DNA of 47,032 bases from Hassallia byssoidea VB512170 (GTDB lineage Bacteria > Cyanobacteriota > Cyanobacteriia > Cyanobacteriales > Nostocaceae), in the NCBI RefSeq assembly GCF_000817785.2, contig NZ_JTCM02000051.1, forward strand, positions 1-47,032, read 5' to 3'. The translations under genes and the position numbers were made by a program. Shown in pieces: positions 20,112 through 28,944 of the stretch (positions within the stretch are counted from its first letter, which is position 1; every line of letters starts with the position of its first letter). The notes under the pieces were generated by a model, which made no database searches, was not told where the DNA came from, and saw only the letters and a program-made list of their open reading frames with translations.

Positions 20112-21502
20112 TTTGTAAATAAATAAACATCGTCACGCTGATATTTCAACTTAAATTCTGGTTTAGTTTTGAGTTGATTTAATAAACTAGCAGCAAATTG
20201 TGGATTACTTGCCCAACCTGGATGACGGACATCTAGCAATATATAATCAAAGATTGTTAAATCAGTTTGTGGTGAATTTGCATCAGTCAATTTAATTAAT
20301 TGCCGATGTGCCAAGTGCGGAGAAATTGCTGCTGTTGTGTAAACACTTCCTTTGGTTTGAACTTGAGCGATCGCTTCTCGTGTAGCTTGCCAAGTATCTA
20401 GAGATTCTAAATATCTCGACCAAAAATAGCCAAACTTTGCCAAAGCCAAAAATACCACTAAAGACCACAAAATAATTGCTCGTTTGTTTTGCAGCCATCC
20501 CTTACCTGCTGCAAGACTTTTAATCACCACCAAAATTAAAAATGGTATAATTGGTAGAGAATATTGATGAATTAAATCTTTTTGTAATGGCTCGTCAGTC
20601 AGAAGGTTGAGTGCCAAAGTAGGAATAGCACCAATTAAAGGCATTATCCCTGGAAGTGAAAACCCCCAAATCACAGGTGCTAGCAGTAAAACTAAGTAGA
20701 ACAGGTTATGGACTGAAAAAACCTTGCCCAAGGTGAGTTCTGGGTGGAACAGCAAATTTTTAAATATCTCTGGAAATGTGTGTCCCAGATAGCTATATCG
20801 CTGAATATGACGTTCTACCGAGCCTGCGGCACCACCAAAATAGGGAATGATCCCTTTGGTTGCAATCACAAACCAAACAAGCCCGGTGACAATTGCGATC
20901 GCACCATATAAACGCCGCTTTTCAAATACCAGCAGCCAGACACCCATAGCGATAACTGTTAAAGATAATACCTCTTTACAACTAAATACAAGTAAGATAC
21001 TCACACAAAACCACCAAGTGTGTCTGACTCTGGCTGCCCACACCGCTGCTAATAGCGCTGGTATAGCGATTACATCAGGATGGAAATCAAACAGATTAAT
21101 ATTAAATACTAGGGGATACAGTAAGTACAACGCTGCGATCGCTACTGCAAGATTTTCCTTTAATCCCGCTTGTCGCGCTAAATGCCATATTGGCAAAGCA
21201 CCTATCCCCAAAGCCACTGCTTGCACAGCCAACAACCAATAAACACTTGGGTAAATTCTGTATAATATAGCCAACGGATAGAACACCAAAGCCGCATGGT
21301 CGCCTAGAATGTGAAAACCAATGAATGAAGAAATCGGCTTCTGTCCTTGACTTATTAAATAAACCGCTTGATCAAAAATTCCTAAGTCCCAGGCAGTGGA
21401 TTGAAAAAGAAGGTGTCGTAAACTGCTGCACGCAAAGAGAATTACGGTATTGATGCCAATCATCCAACCGACAGTACCAAACATAATTAGTTTTTTTCCC
21501 AT
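20108..21502 (-). CDS. DUF2079 membrane protein, GT-C-like
   Basis: A 464-residue integral membrane protein with about ten hydrophobic segments. The first loop contains AWDLGIFDQAVYL and GDHAALVFYPLA, the hallmark of DUF2079 (COG3463 type). The family is structurally similar to GT-C glycosyltransferases and often lies beside polyprenyl-phosphate sugar genes. The C-terminal soluble tail has YTTAAISPHLAHR and DYILLDVRHPGW. An AGGTGA site precedes the ATG. It sits between the two PIG-V-like paralogues. A sugar-transfer role is inferred from fold and context. Confidence 0.82.
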   Translation of the reverse strand: MGKKLIMFGTVGWMIGINTVILFACSSLRHLLFQSTAWDLGIFDQAVYLISQGQKPISSFIGFHILGDHAALVFYPLAILYRIYPSVYWLLAVQAVALGIGALPIWHLARQAGLKENLAVAIAALYLLYPLVFNINLFDFHPDVIAIPALLAAVWAARVRHTWWFCVSILLVFSCKEVLSLTVIAMGVWLLVFEKRRLYGAIAIVTGLVWFVIATKGIIPYFGGAAGSVERHIQRYSYLGHTFPEIFKNLLFHPELTLGKVFSVHNLFYLVLLLAPVIWGFSLPGIMPLIGAIPTLALNLLTDEPLQKDLIHQYSLPIIPFLILVVIKSLAAGKGWLQNKRAIILWSLVVFLALAKFGYFWSRYLESLDTWQATREAIAQVQTKGSVYTTAAISPHLAHRQLIKLTDANSPQTDLTIFDYILLDVRHPGWASNPQFAASLLNQLKTKPEFKLKYQRDDVYLFTK

Positions 21503-21517
21503 ATCACCTGTACCAAT

Positions 21518-21544
21518 GTAGTAAGCACGGAGAGTGCTTACTAC
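21518..21544. repeat. GTAGTAAGCAC hairpin inside the glycosylation operon
   Basis: A perfect 11-bp stem (GTAGTAAGCAC, loop GGAGA, GTGCTTACTAC) occupies most of the 45-base gap between copy 2 of the PIG-V-like gene and the DUF2079 gene. A relative with the same GTAGTAAGCAC arm lies at 37796. No T-run follows, so it is more likely an inserted small repeat than a terminator. Confidence 0.7.
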
Positions 21545-21547
21545 AAT

Positions 21548-22858
21548 CTAAGCTAACCAAAGTTCTTGAGAAAATCGTACAGCAAAGCTGGCTAAAATAA
21601 TCGCAAAAAATCCCAGAATTGCATATCCCCAACGCGGATAACGAGCAAGCAATAATCCAAATGCAAACGACAGCGACACAATACCATAAGCGTAACGTTC
21701 AACAGATGCGGTAAGTCCGGTATTAAGAATTAATGCATACGATAAAAAACCATATATAACAGCAACCAAAGGAATTTTATTTCTAGAAAACCAAAGTAAA
21801 TAAACACCACCAAAAATAATTAATATTTTAATTAATGGTTCACTTGTAAATGGATCGTTAGGTAATTGATTGCGTGTTAATAACCAGAGCAAAATCCATA
21901 GAAAATAAAATCCATAACGCACCTTGGTAGCACCGAACTTGCCGCGAAAACGCCATAATAAATAACAGCTACCGATAATAATTGTGAATAGCAAAGGATG
22001 CAATAAGTTTTGAATCTCGCCATTTTTATTAGTTGGACCGATGACGATTTGCATCAACATTTTCCGCCAACCTTGCCAGTCAAACCCCACCGAAGAACGC
22101 CATCCTTTTTGTGCGTGAAGGAATGCTAAAGCGTCGCCAAATTTAATTTGGCAATACAAATTGTAAAGAAGCAAACCGCTACTAACAGCTAAACTAGCAA
22201 CATAGGCTTTTAAACCTCTGCGTTCTTTCCAGGAGACAAACAAAAAGGCAGGTATGAGTGTTATTCCAGTTACTCGCGTTGCTGTAGCTAATCCACCCCA
22301 AAAAACAGTCCAGATATATTGCCTTTTATCGAAAGCTCGCAAAGCAGATATGCTGCATAATAAAAATAGTCCTTCTGCGTAAACTACAGTTCCGTAAACC
22401 GAATAAGGACACCATGCTAAAACAGCAGTTGTCCACCGTGCCGCGCTTTTACCATAACTTTCGTTTACCCAAGAATACAGGATTATCAAAGCAGCTAAAA
22501 ATGCAAAAGTATTTATCAATGTGCCTGCCACTGCAAAAGGCAAGCCAAGATTCATAACAAGTCGGATAATTAAGGGAAATAAGGGAAAAAATGCAGTTGA
22601 ATATAATGCTCCATTATCGGTAGTTTGATATCCTGAAGTTGCAATTAAATGATACCAAATACTATCCCATGCAGTGAAAACATCCCAGCTAAATGTGGCA
22701 GCTATACCATTTGCGGGTGCGGGAAATAAAGGGGCAATTAACAACATAGTAACGGCTATCAAAACTCGACTCAATAGCCACATCGCTACTACAAAAAAAG
22801 TATTTTTGTTTGTATATGCTATTAGCTTGGTGAGATTTTTAGTAAAGAAATTTGTCAT
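21548..22858 (-). CDS. PIG-V-like GT-C mannosyltransferase family protein (copy 2)
   Basis: A 436-residue membrane protein clearly paralogous to the 18858-20111 product over its whole length. It shares TAWDSIWYHLIATSGY (likely catalytic D65), AWCPYSVYGTVVYAEGL, GDALAFLHAQKGW and the tail FFAIILASFAVRFSQELWLA-type end. An N-terminal extension of about 15 residues and a slightly longer loop near residue 330 are the main differences. Two intact copies plus one decayed copy in one cluster indicate local duplication. It is 14 bases behind the small transporter gene. Substrates are unknown. Confidence 0.82.
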   Translation of the reverse strand: MTNFFTKNLTKLIAYTNKNTFFVVAMWLLSRVLIAVTMLLIAPLFPAPANGIAATFSWDVFTAWDSIWYHLIATSGYQTTDNGALYSTAFFPLFPLIIRLVMNLGLPFAVAGTLINTFAFLAALIILYSWVNESYGKSAARWTTAVLAWCPYSVYGTVVYAEGLFLLCSISALRAFDKRQYIWTVFWGGLATATRVTGITLIPAFLFVSWKERRGLKAYVASLAVSSGLLLYNLYCQIKFGDALAFLHAQKGWRSSVGFDWQGWRKMLMQIVIGPTNKNGEIQNLLHPLLFTIIIGSCYLLWRFRGKFGATKVRYGFYFLWILLWLLTRNQLPNDPFTSEPLIKILIIFGGVYLLWFSRNKIPLVAVIYGFLSYALILNTGLTASVERYAYGIVSLSFAFGLLLARYPRWGYAILGFFAIILASFAVRFSQELWLA

Positions 22859-22872
22859 TTTTTGAATTTGAT

Positions 22873-23241
22873 TTATTTTTGCCAGACAACTAATATAACT
22901 CCACCAACAATTAAGCTTAAGCCTATTAAACGAATCGAGGGAATTGATTCTTTAAAGATGAAGTAACCCAGCAAGACTGAAAAAACATAAACCAACGATG
23001 CAGAAGGACCGGCTACACTTAAATTGACTCTAGTTAACAGAAGGATGTAAGCAACAGCACCTAGACCGTAGAAAGCTAGTCCGGTTAAAAGTTCCGGTGT
23101 TGTAATAATGCCCAAAACTAAATTAACAGCATTACCTAAATTAACTCTGTCTAACTTCAGTGCGCCTAATTTTAAAAAAAACTGTCCTGTCACACTGGCA
23201 AGAACAGACATCAACAGTAAAAAAAATTCTTGTAAAGTCAC
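22873..23241 (-). CDS. Small EamA/SMR-like membrane transporter
   Basis: A 122-residue protein with four hydrophobic helices, the size and shape of half-sized EamA proteins such as ArnE/ArnF-type flippase subunits. It shows an N-terminal VTGQFFLKLGALKL segment, an AYILLLTRVNLSVAGP helix and a C-terminal GLSLIVGGVIL helix. ArnE/ArnF move undecaprenyl-phosphate-linked sugar across the membrane; position next to a GT2 that should make such a lipid supports the same job here. The GTG start has AAAGGA seven bases upstream. It would need to act as a dimer. Confidence 0.78.
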   Translation of the reverse strand: MTLQEFFLLLMSVLASVTGQFFLKLGALKLDRVNLGNAVNLVLGIITTPELLTGLAFYGLGAVAYILLLTRVNLSVAGPSASLVYVFSVLLGYFIFKESIPSIRLIGLSLIVGGVILVVWQK

Positions 23242-23308
23242 AAAATTTTCCTTTAAATTATTGTTAGGATAAATACAAAATTAATGTTTTTATATATGTT
23301 GCTTATAA

Positions 23309-24328
23309 TTATATTGATGAATGATGAGATGGCTGAGACGCGGGTGTTGTTAATGTATGATTTACATCGCCAATTTCCTTGACGGTATAAACAGGACGAC
23401 CTTTGACTTCTTCATAAATACGACCAATGTATTCGCCTAAAATGCCAATACAAAACAATTGGACAGAACCCAAGAAGAATAGACCAATTGTAATTAATGT
23501 GAAGCCAATTAATGGAGAAGCTGGATCGAATAAGCGCCAGTACAGCACTAAGAGTATCATTAATAGAGCGATCGCTGCTGAGAGCATTCCTAAATAAGTG
23601 GCTAGTCTCAAGGGAACTTTTGACAGGGAAACTATTCCATTCACTGCTAATGCCCAAGACTTACCGAAGGTATACTTTTCTTTACCAGCAAAGCGAGGAT
23701 CTCGTTCAAAATGTACAGATGTTTGGCGAAAACCTACCCACGCTCTTAAACCGCGAATGTAGCGGTTGCGTTCGGGCATACCATTTAGAATATCTACCAC
23801 TTGCCGATCCATCAAGCAAAAATCACCTGTATCGGGTGGTATGTCTACATCAGCTAAAACCCTGAGTATGCGATAGAAGGCGTAAGCAGTCAAGCGTTTT
23901 AGCCAACTTTCTTGTTTGCGAGAGAGACGCTGGGCATAAACTACTTGATAGCCTTGTTGCCATTTTTCTATCATCGCTAAAATTAGCTCTGGGGGGTCTT
24001 GCAAATCGGCATCCATAACGATGACAATTTTGCCTTGAACGAAGTTTAAACCCGCAGTTACAGCGATTTGATGACCGAAGTTGCGTGCAAAACTGAGGTA
24101 ACGCACGCGACTATCGCAGTGGTGAAGTTCGCGGATCATGTTTAAAGAGCGATCGCGACTTCCATCATCAATTAAAATTAACTCAGCCTCGCCGTCTAAT
24201 TGTTCGATTAAATTACTCAGACGACGATACATCTCGGTGATGTTTTCTTCTTCGTTATAAATCGGTATAACTATAGAGTAAATTGGTTTATTCACTGTCC
24301 TGTTTGTGTTTTTACCACTGAAATGCAC
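23309..24328 (-). CDS. Polyprenyl-phosphate sugar synthase-like glycosyltransferase family 2
   Basis: A 339-residue GT2 enzyme of the GtrB/DPM1-like kind. The catalytic domain starts [14 protein letters not shown], has LIDDGSRD and the metal-binding DAD at 106-108, and continues into [14 protein letters not shown]. Two C-terminal membrane helices (about 238-268 and 275-305) anchor it, followed by the conserved [15 protein letters not shown] tail. It should transfer a nucleotide-sugar onto undecaprenyl- or dolichyl-like phosphate on the cytoplasmic face, feeding the GT-C enzymes downstream. The start appears to be GTG; another in-frame GTG lies 11 codons later. The sugar cannot be read from sequence. 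Confidence 0.88.
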   Translation of the reverse strand: MHFSGKNTNRTVNKPIYSIVIPIYNEEENITEMYRRLSNLIEQLDGEAELILIDDGSRDRSLNMIRELHHCDSRVRYLSFARNFGHQIAVTAGLNFVQGKIVIVMDADLQDPPELILAMIEKWQQGYQVVYAQRLSRKQESWLKRLTAYAFYRILRVLADVDIPPDTGDFCLMDRQVVDILNGMPERNRYIRGLRAWVGFRQTSVHFERDPRFAGKEKYTFGKSWALAVNGIVSLSKVPLRLATYLGMLSAAIALLMILLVLYWRLFDPASPLIGFTLITIGLFFLGSVQLFCIGILGEYIGRIYEEVKGRPVYTVKEIGDVNHTLTTPASQPSHHSSI

Positions 24329-24519
24329 TGCTTATTAAATAATAGGAATGAGCGCTTTTCCTAAAGTCTTGTAGGGGACCCTACGTCAATTCAATTGGTA
24401 AGACGAAGGAAGTGCGTAAGTCCTAAATAAGTCAGTATTATAAATTTTCTCAAATAAATTCATAGTTTACTTACTTTTATTCAAGCCACCTTGACTGCAA
24501 ATCATAACCTTGATTAATT

Positions 24520-25260
24520 TTATTTACTTTTCTGTGCTAAAAGCAAAATAGATACACCAAAAGGAAGGCTCAATCGATTCATTAAGTGACGTTCGCTTGC
24601 AAATAAGAGACTTAAAAACTTATTGATATGTTTCGGCGGCTTCTTCAAATCGCTGTTATCAATAGAATTACTTTCAAGTTTTAAACATGAACGCAAGTAA
24701 CGCACGCCTGCAACGATAGGAAACAAAAAAAAGTTAAAATAGCTGCTGTAATGCACAGTATACCCAGCCTTTCTCACAATTTGTTGCAAATTTTTCAAAA
24801 CATAACGACGTTTATGATGGTTAATTTCATCATGCTGGCTCCACAAAAACTGGTAAGCAGGAACCGTAACTAACAATGAACCTCCAGGCTTTAATTTTGT
24901 ATGCAATGCGGTCATCGCTGCCAAGTCATCATCAAGATGTTCCAAAACATCGAGTATGAGAATTATGTCATACTCATTGCTAAAAGGAATTTTATCAGGC
25001 AAGCCACCCAATTTTACTGGAATTACTTGCCGCTCATTGGCAATTTTACAAGCGGTTTCATTCAACTCCATCGCTGAAAGTTGACCGTGACGGGCTAGCA
25101 TTCTCAAGTTGCCACCTGTACCACAACCGACTTCGAGAATTTGGGCATTTTTCGGTAAACTTAAGTTAAGAATCGCTTGTTCTATAATCATCCGCCGACC
25201 GACAAACCACCAATGTTTATCTTCAACGGATGCATACTGTAGGTAAAAGTCTTTGTCCAT
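24520..25260 (-). CDS. Class I SAM-dependent methyltransferase
   Basis: A 246-residue methyltransferase. The SAM-binding motif EVGCGTGGN begins at E43, and the acidic residue ending strand 2 is in AMELNE. Then come ILILDVLEHLDDD and a LKPGGSLLVTVPAY strand typical of the UbiE/Methyltransf_11 group. The N-terminal HWWFVGRR segment is seen in many sugar- and lipid-cluster methyltransferases. A weakly hydrophobic stretch near 170-190 could contact the membrane. It is the first intact gene of the glycosylation cluster; the 190 bases before GT2 hold only a small GTAGGG/CCCTAC hairpin. The methyl acceptor is unknown. Confidence 0.83.
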   Translation of the reverse strand: MDKDFYLQYASVEDKHWWFVGRRMIIEQAILNLSLPKNAQILEVGCGTGGNLRMLARHGQLSAMELNETACKIANERQVIPVKLGGLPDKIPFSNEYDIILILDVLEHLDDDLAAMTALHTKLKPGGSLLVTVPAYQFLWSQHDEINHHKRRYVLKNLQQIVRKAGYTVHYSSYFNFFLFPIVAGVRYLRSCLKLESNSIDNSDLKKPPKHINKFLSLLFASERHLMNRLSLPFGVSILLLAQKSK

Positions 25261-25292
25261 AAGGCGTTACTTATTATTCACGATTTGACTTT

Positions 25293-25481
25293 TTAGCCTA
25301 CCCAAAGTTTTTGGGCAAATCGAATATTAAAACTCGCAGATAAAATGGCGAAGAACAAGAGTGTTAGGTATCGCCAACGAGGATGGCGAGATAATAACAT
25401 ATCGAGAGCTACACTTAACGACACATAGAAAAAGTCGTTTCTCCATCTAGCTTTTATGATAAATACCTGAACTTGAGGCAT
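25293..25481 (-). pseudogene. Remnant: C-terminal tail of a third PIG-V-like protein
   Basis: A 62-codon frame whose last 46 residues align with the C-termini of the two PIG-V-like proteins downstream: VSLSVALDMLLSRHPRW and FFAILSASFNIRFAQKLWVG against ...IVSLAIACGVLLARHPFW and FFAILLASFAVRFAQDQWVA. The rest of a PIG-V protein (about 350 residues) is missing upstream, where dxr begins divergently. The first 16 codons are not similar. I read it as the stub of a deleted third paralogue, probably untranslated. Confidence 0.72.
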
Positions 25482-25679
25482 TAGCTTTAGCTAGTATGTG
25501 TGAGGTTGTTTTATGCGTTCTGCTATTCCTAGTGGGAAATCTGCAATCAATGTGTAAAATTTAACATTTTTGTGATTTTTGTCAACAGCGATCGCCACCA
25601 AACAAATATTATCTAATTGCTGCGATCGCGGTTGTCGCCGACAATTTATAGTAAAGTTGTCTTGAAATATAAAACAATT

Positions 25680-26876
25680 ATGAAAGCGATTACTCTGCTT
25701 GGTTCCACTGGCTCTATCGGTACTCAGACTTTAGATATTGTCTCGCAGTACCCAGATCAGTTCCGGATTGTGGGATTGGCTTCTGGGCGCAATGTAGAAT
25801 TGTTAGCGGCTCAAATTCGGCAGTTTCGACCAAGTATAGCAGCGATTTGCGATGAAGATAAATTACCCACACTCAAAGAAGCGATAAAAGACCTCGATCC
25901 CCAACCTATTTTACTCGCAGGTGAAGCTGGAATAATCGAAGTTGCTCGTTACAGTGAAGCCCAAACTGTTGTCACGGGTATCGTTGGTTGTGCTGGTTTG
26001 CTACCTACCATTGCTGCCATCGAAGCTGGTAAAGATATCGCTTTGGCAAACAAAGAAACTTTAATCGCCGGCGCTCCTGTAGTTCTACCGTTAGTTGAGA
26101 AACATAACGTTAAATTATTACCAGCAGATTCCGAGCATTCTGCCATATTTCAGTGCTTGCAAGGTGTTCCCAAAGGCGGTTTGCGGCGGATTTTGCTGAC
26201 TGCTTCTGGTGGTGCTTTCCGCGATTGGGATGTAGCCAAGTTAGCAGATGTGACTGTTGCCGACGCTATCAAGCATCCGAATTGGTCGATGGGTCGGAAA
26301 ATTACGGTAGATTCTGCTACTTTGATGAATAAGGGATTGGAAGTGATTGAGGCACACTTCCTTTTTGGGATGGATTATGAAAATATTGATATTGTCATTC
26401 ATCCCCAAAGTATTATTCACTCGCTGATTGAATTGCAAGATACTTCAGTTTTAGCTCAATTAGGCTGGGCTGATATGCGCTTACCTTTACTATATGCTTT
26501 ATCTTTTCCCGATCGCATCTACACTGATTGGCAACAACTAGATTTGGTAAAAGCCGGAAATTTAACTTTCCGTGAACCAGATCACCAAAAATATCCTTGC
26601 ATGAAACTAGCTTACGCTGTCGGTAAAGCTGGTGGATCTATGCCTGCGGTATTGAATGCTGCAAATGAACAAGCTGTAGCGTTATTTTTAGATGAAAAAA
26701 TTCGCTTTTTAGATATTGCTAGATGTATTGAATCGGTATGCGATCGCTTTAGAGATGATAACTCTGCCAATCCTTCTTTAGATGATATTGTGGCAGCTGA
26801 TAAATGGGCAAGACTTGAAGTGTTAGCAGCAACTGAAAATTTCGATGCGCGATCGCGTATCATTTCTTTACGATAA
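25680..26876 (+). CDS. dxr: 1-deoxy-D-xylulose 5-phosphate reductoisomerase
   Basis: A 398-residue enzyme of the MEP isoprenoid pathway that turns DXP into MEP using NADPH and a divalent metal. The nucleotide-binding GSTGSIG is at 8-14, followed by NKETLIAG, the metal-site [13 protein letters not shown], the ASGGAFRDW loop and [23 protein letters not shown]. The length is standard. I start it at the ATG at 25680, where homology begins; an in-frame TTG at 25617 would add 21 residues unlike the family. Isoprenoids from this pathway also supply polyprenyl carriers, but no functional link to the neighbouring cluster is shown. Confidence 0.97.
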   Translation: MKAITLLGSTGSIGTQTLDIVSQYPDQFRIVGLASGRNVELLAAQIRQFRPSIAAICDEDKLPTLKEAIKDLDPQPILLAGEAGIIEVARYSEAQTVVTGIVGCAGLLPTIAAIEAGKDIALANKETLIAGAPVVLPLVEKHNVKLLPADSEHSAIFQCLQGVPKGGLRRILLTASGGAFRDWDVAKLADVTVADAIKHPNWSMGRKITVDSATLMNKGLEVIEAHFLFGMDYENIDIVIHPQSIIHSLIELQDTSVLAQLGWADMRLPLLYALSFPDRIYTDWQQLDLVKAGNLTFREPDHQKYPCMKLAYAVGKAGGSMPAVLNAANEQAVALFLDEKIRFLDIARCIESVCDRFRDDNSANPSLDDIVAADKWARLEVLAATENFDARSRIISLR

Positions 26877-26904
26877 CAAAAGAAACCGACAGGTTGAAAC
26901 CTGC

Positions 26905-26939
26905 GGCTACACGGACAAAGCCAGACGAGCGCAGGCTAA
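26905..26939. repeat. 35-base dispersed repeat, copy A
   Basis: Matches 28756-28790 at 32 of 35 positions in the same orientation, sharing GCCAGACGAGCGCAGGCTAA. It lies just after dxr, in a block where AACCTGCGG and CTGTCTGCGCGGACT-type segments also look repetitive. Confidence 0.8.
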
Positions 26940-27017
26940 AAATATTAATTTTTTCTAGTCTGCTCTAACTTCTGTCTGCGCGGACTTAAACTGCTAATAA
27001 AGTTTTTCAGAATCTAG

Positions 27018-28076
27018 ATGAAAATAATCTCACCTTACGGCAAAGATGTACTCGACGAACTCCAAAGAGTTTATCACCTAAACTCTGTCGAAGATTTGGT
27101 AACAACAATACACGATCATCTTGCCAAACACTATTTCATTGAGTCGTGCGAAATCCTCTCTGTTCACGTAGCGTTTGGGTTAACTCTCAATATTTTAGCT
27201 TCGGGAAACATTTATTATCTAAAATTTGCTTCCCGAACCATGAACCGTACACCAAAGGACTTATTCTTATATATTGATTTTCTTTACCGCAATGCAATTC
27301 CAGTCCCCAAAATCTTCAAAACTACTGATGGAAGCTGGTTTAAATCAGTCTTAAACGACACAGATTATGATGTCGTTTATTTAATGAGTTCATCTCCAGG
27401 AGAACCAATATTAGCACCGTCGCCAAGTCGTATCCAGGAATATGCTGCCGTGATGGCGCGTTATCATAAACTGGGGTTAAATTATGAACCAAAGGTTTTG
27501 GGTGGACAACCCACTACTTTTACAATAGAACAGGCGATCGCTTCCGATCTACCTAAATTTTATCATGCGCTTTGTGGGCGAGAAAAATTATTTAGTGCTA
27601 GGGAAATTGACTTAATTAATTTTATTATAAATTACATTTGTACAACCTTTGCCCTTGCACAACCTTTGCAACTGTTGCGAACACATATTCATGGTGATTT
27701 TCGTCTTTGCCATGTATTTTATACAGGTGAAACTGTATCCGGAATCATTGATATTGATCAATCAACATACGCAGAGAGACTCATTGATGTTTGTTACGGT
27801 CTAATTAGCTCACCAAATCCGGCGGGAGGTATATTTTTTAGCATTGAGCAAATACAACTTTTTCTAAGCAGCTATAACCAAGAATTTCCATTTACCGCAA
27901 GTGAGCGCAAATTGCTTAAGCCAATGCTTCTTTATGCGTTGATTGAACAACTTGATGAAGTGAGTAAATGTTATGAAACAGGCAACAGTGATACCACTAT
28001 TACTGATATCGAGTTAACTCACAAGGCTTTAGCTAAGATTTTTGATATACAGGAGGCAAAATTAATTTCTACATGA
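27018..28076 (+). CDS. APH/choline-kinase-fold phosphotransferase
   Basis: A 352-residue protein of the aminoglycoside phosphotransferase/homoserine kinase-like fold. The Brenner-type motif is HGDFRLCH at 225-232, with the catalytic aspartate D227. The residue usually asparagine in HGDxxxxN is histidine (H232). The metal-binding DID (245-247) follows in GIIDIDQST. The N-lobe has a YYLKFAS strand with the likely nucleotide-binding lysine at 69. The substrate could be a small alcohol, amine or sugar. No neighbour gives a strong hint; it stands alone between dxr and a small membrane protein. Confidence 0.75.
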   Translation: MKIISPYGKDVLDELQRVYHLNSVEDLVTTIHDHLAKHYFIESCEILSVHVAFGLTLNILASGNIYYLKFASRTMNRTPKDLFLYIDFLYRNAIPVPKIFKTTDGSWFKSVLNDTDYDVVYLMSSSPGEPILAPSPSRIQEYAAVMARYHKLGLNYEPKVLGGQPTTFTIEQAIASDLPKFYHALCGREKLFSAREIDLINFIINYICTTFALAQPLQLLRTHIHGDFRLCHVFYTGETVSGIIDIDQSTYAERLIDVCYGLISSPNPAGGIFFSIEQIQLFLSSYNQEFPFTASERKLLKPMLLYALIEQLDEVSKCYETGNSDTTITDIELTHKALAKIFDIQEAKLIST

Positions 28077-28517
28077 AATATAGCCAGAGTAAATTATAAT
28101 TTATACGTGTATTTAAGAAAAAGTATAAAAAATATATAATTACTTCATAAAAAGTTACTTTACATACCGTTTTTTGTGTCGCTTTCCGGTATATTTAGCC
28201 CAGGACAATTATACAAAAAATGCCCAAGGATAAAAAGCTCGATTATAGTAACTGTTTTAACTTGGGTGAATTCGCGATGTCTAAGACAAGCCTTTCCCTT
28301 GTCTACGCCGCAATAATTGTTACTAAATGTAAAATTTTATGTTTCTCATACCAATTCTATGTGAGGTTGCGCTTTATTCTGTGTAGGGGCAATTCATGAA
28401 TTGCCCCTACACAGAGCCTTCAAGCGTGCGTGCGTAATTTTGATTAGACGCATCTTCAAGCCAGAATTGGTATCAACACAAGACTTTTTCAAGGGTGATT
28501 ATTAAGGAATTAATAAT
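28077..28517. other. Gene-free stretch holding a MITE-like element
   Basis: About 440 bases with no gene. The first 270 bases are AT-rich and featureless. The remainder holds the inverted-repeat element at 28348-28473 and the short AAGGA ribosome binding site of the following small gene. Confidence 0.6.
28348..28473. mobile_element. MITE-like element with ATACCAATTCT ends
   Basis: Perfect 11-base inverted ends (ATACCAATTCT at 28348-28358 and AGAATTGGTAT at 28463-28473) enclose 104 bases. Those include a 32-base perfect palindrome (28381-28412) built on GGGGCAATTCATGAATTGCCCC. No coding capacity. The palindrome is related to 16667-16694. The class (MITE or palindromic repeat) is inferred. Confidence 0.6.
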
Positions 28518-28718
28518 ATGTTCGTTTCTTTAATTGTCGCGTGGGTAGTATTTACAATATTAGTGAAGATAGTAAAAACGACCGTCAGCAGTGCAATGAC
28601 AATTGCGGCGATCGTTGTTTTATTACAAATAAGTTATGGCATTACTCCTCAAGATATTTGGAATCAAATAGTTCACTTGCCTCAAACACTGTCGCAAACA
28701 CAAGGTAGCGGTAAATAA
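28518..28718 (+). CDS. Small conserved-looking membrane protein
   Basis: A 66-residue protein with a long hydrophobic N-terminal half: one helix at about 2-18 and a second at about 25-44. A polar tail contains TPQDIWNQIVHLPQTL. An AAGGAAT ribosome binding site lies eight bases before the ATG, which supports real expression. I do not recognise a named family; small proteins of this shape occur in many cyanobacteria. No operon partner. Confidence 0.6.
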   Translation: MFVSLIVAWVVFTILVKIVKTTVSSAMTIAAIVVLLQISYGITPQDIWNQIVHLPQTLSQTQGSGK

Positions 28719-28755
28719 CGGTTAAAAATACCGCCCCCACAGGCTGTAAGCCGCT

Positions 28756-28790
28756 GGCTATACGAACGAAGCCAGACGAGCGCAGGCTAA
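28756..28790. repeat. 35-base dispersed repeat, copy B
   Basis: Second copy of the element at 26905-26939, 32 of 35 bases identical and in the same orientation. It lies 38 bases after the small membrane protein gene. Confidence 0.8.
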
Positions 28791-28864
28791 GATAATTAGC
28801 CCGCTAGTCATGGCATTGTTTGTATAGCCGCACCCTTCTAGGGTGTCGGCAACAACAAATTTTG

Positions 28865-28944
28865 CGATATTCCCCAAACAACTAACCACTAACAACTAAC
28901 AACTAACCACCAACAACTAACAACTAACAACCCCCAACAACCAA
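28865..28944. repeat. CAACTAA heptamer block
   Basis: Tandem AACTAAC/CAACTAA units with a few variants (CCACCAA, CCCCCAA). STRR-class repeat ending at the stop codon region of the thioesterase gene. Confidence 0.8.

Noticed and set aside
25617-25679. Longer dxr starting at a TTG
   Set aside because: The added 21 residues do not resemble the family, and the ATG at 25680 leads straight into the conserved NADPH-binding start.
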